Shown here piece after piece: positions 1-12,001 of a stretch of 64,000 nucleotides of DNA. How positions within the stretch are numbered: position 1 is the stretch's first letter; the number at the start of each line of letters is the position of its first letter. Location of the stretch: positions 182,278 through 246,277 of the forward strand of contig NMRA01000478.1 of NCBI GenBank assembly GCA_002633005.1, in the 5' to 3' direction. The DNA is from Phoronis australis. Lineage: Eukaryota; Phoronida; Phoronidae. Position numbers and translations under genes: made by a program. A model generated the notes under the pieces. That model saw only the letters and a list, made by a program, of their open reading frames with translations. It did no database searches and was not told where the DNA came from.

Positions 1-556
1 CCTATTGGCAGCAGAGGCAACTGAGAACATGCAAACGGACGAAGTGCAGTTCGTGTAATGCTTCGTACGCAAAAACTACATTAGAGGCAAGATTTTTTAT
101 TTTAGATTATGAACAGCTTAGGAATGACTTAACAAATTATTATAAAGTCAATTTCAGGAAAGGTGCGTTATGGCTGCTACAGAGTGCCAAATTTGGCCGA
201 AAATGGCTTCAGTGAAAACCTGAAAAATAGCCGTTTTTGCCTCACAAATTCAAAACGTACAAATTTAAAAATGGATTTTGAAAGTTATGCCATTAAATTA
301 TTCAACCATTGTCCATTCAATTCGTATTATTCATTTGTTTTGTCCTTACCACACATGCTAGTAAAATGCACTAAAACACGCCTACTTCGACGCCCAATTT
401 TGTTGCAAAATGGAGGTACAGGTCATAAAAAGAAAAATAATGAACGAAAAGTCTTAATAAGTGGGGTTTTCCTACATCTCAACAAACCAAACTCATGTGC
501 TAAGTTTAAAAAAAATCGGTGATTTTGGGTATAGACTCTACCTGTTGGTTTTTATA
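1..556. other. no recognised feature
   Basis: AT-rich sequence. The one open frame here (163-522) shows no domain, composition or paralogue support. The region ends where element K1 begins. Confidence 0.5.
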
Positions 557-720
557 TGGAGTCACTCTTAATTAGTCTTTTTACCGTCTTAATCGGTACA
601 TATCCACATCGCCTCTTTTACGGTCGACATCACCTTGCCAAGAGGTGTCGTGTTAATCTGTGAGGAAGGTGAAAAACGACGCAGTGACGTCAGTGGTTCG
701 TCTGCAGAGTGAATGCCGCT

Positions 721-956
721 ATATTGCGGTGCATCGTTCCCGCTTGTCCGAACTATGAAAATGCGAAGAAAGCGGTTATATCGTTTTTTCGATTTCCTCG
801 AGAGCCCGAAGTGGTTAGAAAGTGGCTCGCGGTAGTGAAGAATGAAAAGTACGCTGCTAATAGCAAAGTATGAGGCCGTGAAACATCACCGTGTCTGTGA
901 CCGGCTTTTCGTCGACAGTGATTTCTATGACGAATTCCGGCTTGCCGAAGAACTAT
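721..956 (+). pseudogene. THAP zinc-finger N-terminus of K1 (broken)
   Basis: The conceptual product starts L-R-C-I-V-P-A-C-P-N-Y and continues through a F-F-R-F-P block, a conserved Trp (K-W-L-A-V-V-K-N) and V-C-D-R-L-F. This is the C2CH THAP pattern, a DNA-binding finger found at the N-terminus of P-element and Kolobok transposases. Three lesions are visible. The ATG present in K2 is ATA here. One extra A (near 867) shifts the frame into a stop after N-S-K-V. The zinc-binding His of C-x2-H is Leu. The transposase body that should follow is absent; the sequence runs directly into the opposite-strand gene. Confidence 0.8.
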
Positions 957-1122
957 CCATACGTTCCGTTGCCTGTGCTTGTTCACGGCGCCTCTCTAGT
1001 GTTTCTTGATCAGTGTATTCTGGTTCGAACTGATAGCCTGTGAAACCTAACGATCCGACCCGTGAAGTCTTCGTAGGATGAGCTCCTGACCAAGTCGGGA
1101 TTGGCGCGGGGCGAGTTGTCAT
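925..1122 (-). pseudogene. F-E-P-E-Y gene of K1, convergent partner of the THAP gene
   Basis: Reading from ATG at 1122 on the minus strand gives M-T-T-R-P, an S/T-rich stretch, then S-L-G-F-T-G-Y-Q-F-E-P-E-Y and an acidic/Gln-rich helix-like segment (E-R-R-R-E-Q-A-Q). K3 (54066-54266, G-Y-R-F-E-P-E-H) and K5 (21382-21777, G-Y-M-F-E-P-E-Y) carry the same module. In K5 it is followed by the Cys-rich signature of the P2X7 C-terminal domain, which is missing here. It overlaps the end of the THAP pseudogene tail-to-tail, which implies an internal deletion. An upstream in-frame ATG at 1179 is possible, but 1122 matches the start in K3. Confidence 0.6.
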
Positions 1123-1975
1123 GTAGACGTTTATTATTCTGCGTTGTGTTTCAAAAGGAATTATCCTCATCCTAACCAATGCTTATGTACAACTGAAACA
1201 AAGTCTGTCTCAGTAGATGCAATTTGTAATGCCTTGGAGTGTTCGTGAGTGCAAATGTTGAGAAGCCAGCAATGAATAAACCACCGTTCGTTACCGGTTT
1301 TTGATGCCGGCAACAAAGGTAATTGACCGGGCACCGAGGCCGTGTGAGCGCATGCTAATTCAGTGTTTCCTGACAGAAAGCTGCTGTTAAACAATTACTC
1401 GATTTTATATGCTCTGGTCACATGTTAGGGAAATCGTTATCTAAAAATGCAAATACTTTATTCAAATCATTGTTACTGTACAACCTTTGCCCTGACGGTT
1501 CTGTGGGAGGGGAACCAGACTTCGAGGGTCCCGACAAGTAAGTAGATTTTCAGTTTCGTGGCTAATTCACATAAATAATTGCGGGCACATTATTTTTTTG
1601 GCTAACTAGTATAGTGGTTTCGTGAATGGAGGTATACTTTCCACCTCAAGCTCGTTTATGTTCGTGCCAGTCCCGGCTAGATCGGGGCCGGGATAACGAG
1701 TCAGTCCGGTCGCGACGGGCCTGATCGGGTCCGAGCCACTGACCGGGATAACAAGCGTTTTGTGTGTGTAGAATTCAAAAAATCACAAGGCGACACAACA
1801 CAGATCTAGGTTCTCCTGTCTGTATTTTACGGAAGAACACTTCGAATTTATCTCCGAACAGACCCCAAACTCCTGCTACGGACCTTGGTAAATTGGCGTG
1901 CCGAACTTTTTAGGCAACGGTGTGTCCAAAATTAATAGAAATCCGTAAGAGCGAAATAACACAGAAACACTCGAG

Positions 1976-3839
1976 GTTTTTGTTGTTGCCTTGTGTCAAA
2001 TGCCATTACCCTGTAAGCTTATCTTATAGTAATGGTTATGAATTCAGAGAAATTCGACTCTGGCAGTTTCACTCAGAAAGCAAGATCGCTCCACGAGGAA
2101 CCACGTTTGTCACGCTTTCTATACTATTTTATGTTCTAATAATTTTTTCAGAAAATATTCTGTTTGACTTGTTATAATATAATAAACATGTTATTGTAGC
2201 AAACGATGTTCGTGTAGCTGTAATAGAAATGAAACTGAAGTAAAAGTGGATTGTTTGCAGGTAACCCATTGAAACTGACATCTTTTCGTGTGTTCAAGTC
2301 ACCACACATTTGTAAAATTAAACTTTGAGCATAATCATGACATCCAATTACAAAAATAGTGCTTAAAATTAGCTTCCAGTGCACGAGAGCCTAATACATT
2401 GACACATAGCTCGAGAGCTAAGAATGCATAACACTTCCAAGATGGCGGCTGGCGGAATGTGCGGCATAATGTGACCATGACCGTTTCGCGTGACCTTAAT
2501 CTCCAATCATAAAATTGTATCAGAATCCAATATATTTGAAAACCTAGAGTTAGTGTATCATACTCATTTTAAAAGGCATCTATTGTGACTTGCCAATTTC
2601 AATATGGCCGATGGCGGCCATCTTAGATTTGAAGGTTATGCCGGCAAAATCCAGCCCGGCATACCTGGATTCAGCACCATAAAATTAGTTAAAATCAATC
2701 ACCATATCTGCGTTACCTCCAAATGCCCTCGACACCATTTTCTGAGGCCTTTTTGAAATTTGGAACCTGACTACCATGGCCGTGGTTCACTCGGCTTTGC
2801 TATTGCTTAGTGACTGTTGATAAGGCCTAGTCATCTTCTGCAGCATAGTACACAAACTACTGTTATTATGGCATTGAATACATATAATCTTATGAAACAT
2901 AAGTATTGATAACATTGAATTTTGCAACTCATAACACGCTATATCAATGTATGTGTGTTATTTGTGATTAATTTCATGACCTGGTTGCTCAAAAAGCGCC
3001 AGTTTGGTGAAAACAGAGAAATTTAAATAGTTGTAAAGCCGCAGACTGACATTTTTTCACGACAAGTTGCCAAGTTGATGACTAAGTGGACTGTTTTAAC
3101 TTTAGTAGAACTGGGCAATGGAAGGCCTTGTTTCTTTAAACCGGAACGGCCAATGAAAATCTGCAGTAATGTTTAATAACCGCGTGCTTGAAGAACATGC
3201 ATGTACAATAAACACACATCTGGCCGATTTAATTGAAGTGTTATTCATACTGTGAGAATACAGGACAGCAACGTAAATAACAGTCAGCGACAGTAGAAAG
3301 ATGCACTCCGAAAAGGCGCTACCAAAATTTTCTGCGATTCACACATCACTGATATGTCTGTACAACAGACCACATTTACACTTCCACCATCAGTCATGCT
3401 AGTTTGTTTGCGTAAAGCCGTACCTGTTGAGAATTCGACCAGCCACTCAGAAACACCGGTGTAAAAAATTCTCGAGTAAAATTAAATGATACCTGCGTGC
3501 TGGATTCTACCTAGCGGCACGCACGGAACCACGTAGCTCAATCTAGAGGACTAAGACCACAATACCAGTGGCTGATTTTGACCTTATCACAGGCCTGGGT
3601 CAATCAAAGCCCTTGTTTGCACAGCCGTCTCGGACACCTGAAAAAGGCATAACTGACAGAAAGTATAAGCTATGGGGTTTCTCAAAAGTGAAAAAATCAC
3701 CAAAGTCTTTTTATCTTGCTACATCCACCGTGAAGAAAACTAGAGACGGCAAAACTGACCGCACTATTACCTAGAATCACAAAGCAATTCACAAATGCTT
3801 CGGTGAAAGAAAAGAGACCCATCATTCGAATATATTTTC
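1976..3839. other. no recognised feature
   Basis: Intergenic or decayed repeat sequence. Open frames at 1920-2177 and 3568-3774 have no recognisable domain and no paralogue in the window. Confidence 0.4.
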
Positions 3840-4975
3840 ATTTTCTGAGAAAAGGCTTGATTCACTGGAAAACTTCTGTTCAAAATGGAATAGATCTGCA
3901 AAAGTCGATAAATCAAATATAATCGTCTTTAAAAGAGGAGAGACCATTAAAAGTAACGAGCTAAGTTATGCAGCTACTATAAATACCTGGGAGTTGTTTT
4001 CTCGTGCACGCTGAGTTGGACGATATGTTGCAAAACACTTGCTCAACAGGCAAGTGAATTCCTTAATTTAGGCAATTCTTATTTATACAAAATGGATCCA
4101 AATAGAAATGTAAAAATACCATTTAAATTATTTGATTCTATGGTGGCGCCTATTCTGTTTTATGGTGCAGAATTTTGGGGTACAACCTACAACAGTAAGG
4201 ACGTAGAAAGTGTTCAGCTTGCGTTTTGTAAATGGTTATTACATATTATAAAGAAAATAACGTTATTGCAAAAGGTGAATGTGGAGGTCTTGATTTGTGT
4301 GTGACATATATGTGCAATCCCATTAAGTACTATTTGAAATTGTTGAAAAGGAATGACGATAGATTCCCAAGACAATGATACATGATGCTGAATGAAAACT
4401 ATTCGAAAGGTCAAAAGAAAAGGTATACCTAGTTAGTAAAAATGTATTATTTACAACTGAGTTTGACTGTGCTTAGTTGCAACAATGAGTTGGTGATGAA
4501 ATGAACTTTTTAATTTCTTTTAAGCAAAGATTTAGGGATATTATTTTTCGATTGTGATCTCCCTTATTGCAAATACGGATAAATGTAATTTTTACCCGAA
4601 ATCTCAATGAACATGTGAAAAGTATTTATGTGGTAACCTGTCTATAAATCATTAGCGAGGTGTTCGACGCATCATCTTATGATTGAGTCGGGTGGAAGAA
4701 ACAATGTACCTCGACCAGAAAGAACACCGATGAAACAGTGATACATCGGTGATATTGAAACTGAGATTAACCTTTTATTTGATTGCCCTGTCCTTGCAGA
4801 CCTGCGAAAATATCTACTACCACAATGTATTGTAAGAAATAGAAACATTGATGCACTCTTAGGTTCAGGCTGAACGTATGTTTATTTAAAATAAATACAG
4901 CATCCTAAATTATGAGTATTTGAGGAATTGGCGAGAGCATAGTGTATATTAATATAATGAAAGCTTAAAAACAAA
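3840..4975 (+). pseudogene. non-LTR retrotransposon (LINE) 3' fragment, copy i
   Basis: Broken reading frames spell the region after the reverse transcriptase catalytic motif. Recognisable pieces are R-L-D-S-L-E-N-F-C-S-K-W-N, the V-D-K-S-N-I-I-V-F-K-R-G strand, a Y-K-Y-L-G-V-V-F-S-like block, and (4092-4304) F-K-L-F-D-S-M-V-A-P-I-L-F-Y-G-A-E-F-W-G, typical of the thumb/connection region of CR1/Jockey-group LINEs. Many stops and frameshifts make it a dead copy. It aligns along its whole length with copy iv at 62335-63625, including a shared 3' untranslated tail (AAATTATGAGTATTTGA). Both copies are 5'-truncated. Confidence 0.75.
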
Positions 4976-6621
4976 TGTGAACATACAAAAAACTCAATAA
5001 TTTCAAATATAATGCAGACGTTATTCGATAGGGAAATATTCAAATATTAAAAGCTGTTCCTTGTTTCATTTGGGCAACAATGAAATTTGCATAAAAATAG
5101 TCTCGCAAAACCAGACTTTTGCGATATTGTAATTGTAACTCGTTCTCGTATGGTTTCCGGTACATTGATATGGGAAGACACAGGGTAGTTTGTAAATTAG
5201 TACTTCATTTGCATATTCACAATTTAATCAGATGTATCTTTAAAATATGAATTTCGACTTGTTTGTACCAAAATGCAACTTGACATGCAACTCTTCTTTT
5301 AATTGCATATTTAAGTACTAAGTACTAAAATAGACAAAGTATATGTACACAACACCCATTTAAGTGCATGACTTGACTTTAAGTGAAGCATGCTTGCACA
5401 TGAGTATGTCTTCAGGATGAAAGGACCTTAAAAAAGTTTTTATTGAAAAAGTACAATGTTCTCAATGGATGAACTTTCAGTTTCAGTTGTACAGTACTAG
5501 TTCAGTATTGTTCTTGTGATTTCCTAACTTCTGTTTTTCTATCTCGGCTTGGCATCCTTCTTCCAGTGCAGCAGAAGTGCAGAGATTGAGGTAATTTACT
5601 GTACCTACACCATTCCTTGTTGCCATTTCTGAGCAAGCTGGATAGTTCCATACGACAAGAGTTCGTTGGTAACCATAGACACAAAATCATAAAGGTGAGC
5701 ATATGACAGTTTTAAAATAAGAGATTAAATCATGCCGCAATTCAACCTTTCCCTGCCTCCTTATGTTAGCTTATATGAGACTAGGTGGTAAAAGAGTGGA
5801 CATATACATTCACTAGAATATCACGCATGTCACAGTAGTGCTTGATTTAGGAATGAGATTTAAAGTTTTGGGGTTTCCAAGTAGTGCTAGATTTCGGAAT
5901 GATCTGTTATGTTCACTAGTCCTGCTTGTGGGTTCAAATTGTGTTGCCGATACATCATCACTAAACATTCTAATTGTGTGCCTCTAGATACACCTCTTTC
6001 ACTTTAAGTTTTTCCATGTTTCCCTTTACAGATTATACAATCCAAGGTAAAAGATGATATAGAGTTGGTGACAATGGGTGTGACAATTACAAAGTCAAGC
6101 CCGACACTTTCGATGTACATGTGATTGGCGACTTTGTAAGAACAATTCTTGTCGTAAATATACCATTGCACATATTGGTGGTTTCCTCAGAAGAGAGGCA
6201 GGAAGAAGCTTTGAAGGCAGAAGTATGCGAACAAAGGTGACGTGAGTTTGCGTGATAAACTTTATCGTCAGGTAGCAGTTAATAAAACGTGAATTAAATT
6301 GATATGTATCATATCATTTGCTCAAATTGTCCATATAATTTTCTGCGGTCTGTTTCTAAATTTGTGTAGCAATTGTCCTTGTAGTGTTGTACAGCACAAC
6401 AGAATACAAATGTACTTTAAATGTTATCGTTGCATTTTCCAGATCTATGAACGTCACAACCATTACGATATCCCATTAACTTAGCTGATGTTAAACAACA
6501 TACATGTAATGCAAAGTACACCGTATATTTGCATACAGAGAGGTGCTATTCGAACCAAAAATGGCATTAGTAAAATACCTGTAGCAGTCTTATCATATTC
6601 AGAGCACTGGTAGGCATGTTA
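4976..6621. other. no recognised feature
   Basis: AT-rich sequence with many ATG/stop-poor short frames but no domain signature. A short minus-strand frame at 5502-5702 was inspected and not recognised. Confidence 0.4.
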
Positions 6622-6937
6622 CTACTGTGACTGTGTCATGCGAATCAGTACAATGTTGTGTCCCTCAGTCCTTTTTTGCTTTTTCCTGAGTGGAATCTCA
6701 TGGGTTGCAACAATACCTCTGACCTCTCTCTGCAGTTTCTTTGTCAGTACGGCATGTGGAAAATTTACTGATGTCAGCTTTCTACTTGATATGTACTTGT
6801 ATTGGCTATAAAAAGTTTCAAAAGCACTACCCTTCAACTGCAGTGGAGAAATGTAGTACCCTGGATGTCTGGTGTGAAAATCCTGGCGCAAGGCTTTGAA
6901 TGAGAATACACAAATTTGTTGAAGAATGTACATGTAG
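6622..6937 (-). pseudogene. C-terminal exon of a DNA transposase
   Basis: On the minus strand an open segment of about 100 codons follows a polypyrimidine tract and TTTCAG (6938-6943), a good splice acceptor. The product contains SPLQLKGSAFETFYSQYKY and L-T-S-V-N-F. This resembles the conserved C-terminal block of THAP-associated DDE transposases, where a G-S-x-x-E-x-x-F-S-x-x-K core is followed by a N-Y/F-x-x-A segment. It ends in a basic tail and a stop at 6622. Upstream exons were looked for as far as 8.3 kb and none was recognised, so this is probably an orphan exon of an old element; an exon of a domesticated gene cannot be excluded. Confidence 0.5.
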
Positions 6938-6943
6938 GTCTGA

Positions 6944-8499
6944 AAGGAAACAATGAAAACACTCTTATATTTGTTGTTGCATTATGCAACTTCCAGCAGC
7001 GTCCTCAAATTGGACTTAACACAGGCTGAAGTGTGCATAACTTCCCGATGCTTTACATATGTAGCAGTAATTGTAGCTATCACCTGGAATTCAAAAAAGG
7101 CAAGGTTGCCTGTACGCAATTTAAGGTAAAACAGTAGCTTGTACATTAGCAATTTTCACTTGTGGAATGGTTTTTTGTTTTCTGAGGTAATGTATATCTG
7201 AATTTGTGAGTAATTCCTAATCTCTGTGATTCCTAGGCCAAATTACTGAGAAACATTGTGCATATGAAGTTGCTTGAAAATTGTCTTATGTTTTTAAGAA
7301 CAAGTTTTGTAGCGAAAATGATCCGCCATATTCAGTGAGTATCGTGACGTGCTATTTGAGCCCGCGAGGTATGTCATTAGTGCAAAGGTCACCTATCTGC
7401 ATTTTTTTTTGTTTTCACATTTACAAGGTGTCAGTGAATACAGCTGCACTTTGTTGATATTCAAAAGGCATTGTTGTATAGTTCCTGTAATGCATTAGCA
7501 CAGTTAGTTACATCTTTAAGAGGTTTAAGAAAATTTTGCGACCAGGATATTCGTCAGAAGAAATGAGCACTAGTGTGCCTCCATGAACCCTTTTCAATAA
7601 GCCATCCATTACTTATAATGTAAACTGAAGTATACCATGATAGGAATAAAGTGACTCGTTTCAAAACCTGACTCAAAGGGGTGCTTGAATTCAATACCAG
7701 AGAGACTTACAGAATGAATACCCAAAAGGATACCCACTGAAGAAACATTATTTATATGTTACTCTATGAGCACGCTGATTGGGTACAGCAAAAATAGGTC
7801 AAACTTTCAAAAGGCCACAGACAACACTGCTTTTTCACATGCTCATGCGAGGTAGGACGACATATTCGTAAATTACTGTCAAGAGCCTCTTTGCTGAATG
7901 TTGCTGTTTTTAGTTGATGTAAGCGCTCTGAAGATGTCGCGAGCGGCCTTATGAGCATGCGCATTAGACAAAACTGATATGAGGCCTTTTTGCTTTTCGC
8001 TTTGTCGTGAATGTCGACGATTGAACAAGGAAGATCTGGAGGTATTTATGATATTTATTGGTTTTGATGTCAACAAATGGAAGCAATGAACGTGTTGCTG
8101 TCGCAGATAAAATGTTTGAATTAAATTACTCTCAGATTTTACGTGCTTGGGTTATTCCGGAAGTGGCCGGCAGACGGCCATATTGAATGTCAGTTGTGTA
8201 CCTTTCTCTTTATTATGTTATATTGTAGAGGGCTACTTAAAGGTGCCTGTGATCTGTCTCACAAGACTGTCAGAAAACTAATGCAGCGGCTGTGCACCAC
8301 ACCCATGGTTAATCTGAGTACATCTCCATAACAATGATTCGAAGACAATAGCTCATTGAAAATGTAAGAGCACATGTGTCACTCTACAGGAAGTAGAGAA
8401 GACACCTGGTGGCCACACTACAAACTACATAAACAAAACAAACCCTGGCTTAGTGAACTAACAGGTATGACTTGAAAAAGATATTTCAGAGTCGAGCAC
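6944..8499. other. no recognised feature
   Basis: Overlapping minus-strand frames at 7764-8076 are open but show no known domain and have no second copy in the window. The rest looks non-coding. Confidence 0.35.
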
Positions 8500-8989
8500 T
8501 AGTGGATAAACCGGTGACCTGCCGCTGAGAGCACGCGCTGATTTTAAAAGATACCACAGCGAACACTCATCGCTTCGCAATCAGGAGGTGAACACACTCC
8601 CATTACCGCAGTTTTAAATTCCAGCCAAACAAACCCTATTTCGAGGGGCGGACTTTGAATTGTCTTCATCCCCTGACAGTGGGTTGCAGAGAAATTTAGA
8701 ACGAGGTCAAGATCAAACTTTTTCTGAGGCTAGCTATGGTGTTGACAAAAGTTTGAAGTGTCATAACCATAGACTGAGCGCGCGAGAGGTCTATGATTCC
8801 TGTTCTAATTCAGTTGACGAAAAAATTGCTTTCGGCATAAAGAACGACCGTGGGAAATTCTTTTTGAGATGGACACCTGTATCCAAGAATAAACATTAAT
8901 ATGGACAGCACACAAACGCAATAGCTTGAATGCTTCTAATTGTGTCTATAGATATTATAATACCATGCATTTTCATTAATTTATTACTC

Positions 8990-9172
8990 ACGGTTTCGCT
9001 CCTGGTCTTCAAAGAAAGCAATCTTTAAAGCTTCCTTTCTCTCCGTGTACTCCTCGATATCCTTCCCTTCGCACTCATCTATGACTTCAATCAGCTTCTC
9101 AACGGAAAATTTAACGTCTTTAATAAACGATAGCTCAACACTGGGTTTCCTCAAGCTCAACTGTCAAATCAT
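8990..9172 (-). pseudogene. exon-like coding block of E5, function unknown
   Basis: On the minus strand an open stretch reads K-P-S-V-E-L-S-F-I-K-D-V-K-F-S-V-E-K-L, then an acidic/charged helix (I-D-E-C-E-G-K-D-I-E-E-Y-T-E-R-K) and E-D-Q-E-R-N-R, followed directly by GTGAGTA, a consensus splice donor. The paralogous right copy lacks this block: the flanking AATATCTCACC sequence is joined to downstream sequence there. It looks like a genuine internal coding exon of the original E5 protein, kept only in this copy. I do not recognise the family. Confidence 0.4.
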
Positions 9173-10239
9173 TGCTACTTGTACTCTGTAATATCTCACC
9201 CTCCGCGTTTCGTTTCTTTGACTTTGTTTGAGGTTGCGTCAAGTGAGAGAAGTTGCACCGGATAATTGGAATTGGTTGCAGTACTTTCCTTTAGAGTGGC
9301 CCCACTGCCGTTTTCTTGGCAAGTCACCTTGCCTGCCTAAATTTCTCTGGGCATTGAAGACATCGGCCTTCCGCGGTAATCAACCTTTTATCTGCTATAG
9401 AAATGTTAGGCCTAATTTTCTACCATTTTAGCACAATTTGTGGCTCTCAAGCATATCCCGTGCCTGCTGTAAGTCTAACGTTAGATATTTCGGCAAAAAT
9501 CGCACACAGCTACAGTTAGCACTGTCATAATCATATTTCTTAATTCCGCCACAGTATGCATACTTGGAACTTAGGTTTGCTAGGTGTTCTCCCAAATTAA
9601 TCCACAATAGTTTTTCATTATTAATGCCTCATTTCCTTGCCAAGTACAGTTCCGTCCACATAAAACGTTTCTTTGCCATTCTTCAAAATTCGTGTATTTT
9701 GCGCTTGCTTCAAAGGACCCGCAGTAGCCGCGGCTGGAATATCGGCATCTTCACGACTAATCCTACAGCTAACTCCTGTTGAAATACTTCATACTCAAAA
9801 TTCTTGTCTGCAGGTGCTGATAATTGCCTTCAATAGTTTTCATAAGAGACTAGAAATCCCAGTTATCACACACGCCCACTGGCCTGCTGCTGCTTTCCAT
9901 TTTCACTGCATGAGAGCCTTTTCCCGTTCAGTGACTTAAGCAGTCCTTGAAGGGGGCCATTGATGACATTTAAGTGACCACCTTTTTCGTGTTTTTATTG
10001 ACAAATTATTAAAGCAGCAGCTAACGCAGAGAGGGCCCAATGTTGGAATTCAGTGATTACCTCTATTTCGGCACAACCGGCTTTCATATTGAGGAATGTC
10101 ACTTCTTGCAGGGTCACTCGACGTATAAAAGAATAAACTGTCACTCTTTCCCAAGCTTAATGATTTTCAGTTTTTCATTCCATTTTAGACGCGGTGGGGC
10201 GGTTCGGGAGAATTGACCTTTTGGTCAATGGGCAGCTCA

Positions 10240-10390
10240 TCATAAGGCGCTAGGGGGAGGGCTGTAGCCCCACTTGTTTCAGTGCTACGCTGCATATGGT
10301 CTGTAGGCGGTGCGTTACGAGGGGGGGATGAGGGGGCTTTAGCCCCCACTTTTTTCAGTGCTGCACCTTCTATACACCTCCGACATGACT
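10240..10390. repeat. GGCGG-type hairpin repeat within E5 left copy
   Basis: Two inverted-repeat units are present, each with a G-rich GGGGGCTTTAGCCCCC-type stem and CAGTGCTGC/CAGTGCTACG arms. The same units occur at 28333-28410 and, as a clean MITE with an 8-bp duplication, at 32119-32256. Confidence 0.55.
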
Positions 10391-10699
10391 CTGCCAACTA
10401 CTCACGAGGGGAAGTTGAGATTCCCATTTCATCAAAAACACAAACATTCGTGCACAGCACAGAAGCTACCTTATAAGAGATGACGATGCGCCACTGAACT
10501 TAGTTGAAGGCTGCCGGACTTGGGAAAATTAGACCTATCATCAGACCACCATATCGCAATGAAGTACACTAAACGATAACAGTGATAAGCTCATGAATGA
10601 CGAGCAGCTCTAAATGCTTTATCGAATTAAAAACTAGACTAGGGAAATTTTAAAAAAAAATTAAAAAATTGCAAACGTAGATCGAAAAAGAAGTTCAAG

Positions 10700-11077
10700 T
10701 CATTGCTCATAAATTTGTAAAGATTGTCTTTGCACTTCTATGATGCTTGTAGCTGCCAGTAGTATTGTGCAATGAATTTTGATTCTTCTAAACCGAATCG
10801 TTTGCTTGCCATTCCCGTGCCTACTGCACAGGCTGGGCACGTCATGACTCAGTGACGCACCCACGTTAAAAATAAGGCGTAGCCATGCATTAGGCCGGCG
10901 TAGAATCCGGGGCCAGTGATTGACGAGAAATGAACTTGAAGTGCAGGCGTTGAAGTGTGTACATTTTTGGGACACACGTTCATTTTCCCCAGCCGCCCGG
11001 CAGAAGCTGGACAAGTGGCCGTGTTTCAACAAGGAATTTTGATGGCCAAGGACTTCGGGGACCATAGTTTTAAACAA
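10700..11077 (-). pseudogene. 125-codon open frame in E5, not recognised
   Basis: The longest open frame of the E5 left copy. Its C-terminal third (V-G-A-S-L-S-H-D-V, then H-G-N-G-K-Q-T-I-R-F-R-R) is repeated in the right copy (27740-27943), where the frame is shorter. No known domain is visible. Conservation between two E5 copies may reflect nucleotide relatedness only, so its coding status is doubtful. Confidence 0.25.
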
Positions 11078-11244
11078 AATCTTCAGGGAATGACCCTATT
11101 AAAATGAACTTTTCCCGAAACTGGGGATCAAAAAACGACCTTTGGAGCCAGAACACGAGTTAAGCCGCACGTCCCAAATCACCACGGCCAACCCGCGATC
11201 GAGAACGCCCGGAAGGCAATCAAGAACGAGACCTTGCACCAAAA

Positions 11245-11269
11245 ATGGCAGACGACAGTCACGTACCCG
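11245..11269 (+). pseudogene. short first exon of E1 gene
   Basis: ATG followed by M-A-D-D-S-H-V-P, then a consensus donor GTGAGT at 11270. The second E1 copy has the same ATG, the same eight codons (H replaced by D) and the same donor at 52980-53005. Conservation of the ATG and donor in both copies supports a real 5' coding exon with the rest of the gene spliced downstream. Confidence 0.45.
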
Positions 11270-11915
11270 GTGAGTTTAAGTGTCATTTACTGCTTAAATA
11301 GAGACCACATCAGAGTGTAACCTTTGTTGTGGATCTCAAATAATACTTGGCTTTTGCTTATCTTTTTAAAATAAAGAGCTCAGACAGAAAGCAATGGCTT
11401 TCGGTAAAATGCTTTGCGCCTCGTAAAATCGACAATTTCTACTTATTAGCAATTCCAGGGTTCTTAAGAAGAGACGTGTGACGTTTATAGTTTAATCGTC
11501 CCTGATGACACCTTTGTTAGTTAGGATTTGTTAAACAATTTGAGATATTTACCAATACAAGCAGGTCCTTGAGTGAGACGGCGATCGGGAACAATGTTGT
11601 TAATTCTCTACGGCGATCGTGAACGCAAAAAAGCTATCGTGAACGTACACTTTTTTCTCTGCATTGCCCTGAATAGCCGTTCAAGTTACGGTATTATGTC
11701 AATAATTTTAGAATAATACGGAGCCTGAATTACTTGATGGGTGAATTATTAATTACATTTCATCGTTTTTTCATTTTTTCTAAGTGAGATTTAGTCTAAC
11801 AAACATAACTGAATTCGTTTGATTTTTTCAGCTGAACTGTAGCCACACGACGAGTCCTTCAGGGTGTTTACATCCACGCCTTCAAAAAAGAGTAGTACAA
11901 CTGCTGCATGTCACA

Positions 11916-11920
<5 letters not shown>

Positions 11921-11951
<31 letters not shown>

Positions 11952-11960
11952 CGTGCGTGT

Positions 11961-12000
<40 letters not shown>
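11921..12000. repeat. (GT)n microsatellite with GTGC interruptions
   Basis: Eighty bases of alternating GT, interrupted by GTGCGT units in the middle, inside E1. Confidence 0.98.

Positions 12001-12001
<1 letters not shown>

Larger units (their letters stand above)
557..1975 (+). mobile_element. K1, decayed TTAA-type THAP transposon copy
   Basis: The left end aligns with the subterminal part of K2, K3 and K4: the stretch from AATTAGTCTTTTTACCGTC onward is shared, but the terminal GGAGAATGCCACCC has decayed. Inside, it follows the K2/K3 order: a THAP exon on +, a convergent F-E-P-E-Y reading frame on -, then non-coding sequence also found in K3 (CCCTGACGGTTCTGTGG near 1490) and K2 (GACCTTG/CCGAAC block near 1880). 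Similarity stops near 1975 and no right terminal repeat is visible. It is inferred to be a truncated, internally deleted relative of the Kolobok/T2-like family described under K2. Confidence 0.7.

Noticed and set aside
2430-2780. Repeated AAGATGGCGGC/ATGGCGGCCATC strings
   Set aside because: Short YY1-like motifs frequent in metazoan DNA; no larger structure found.
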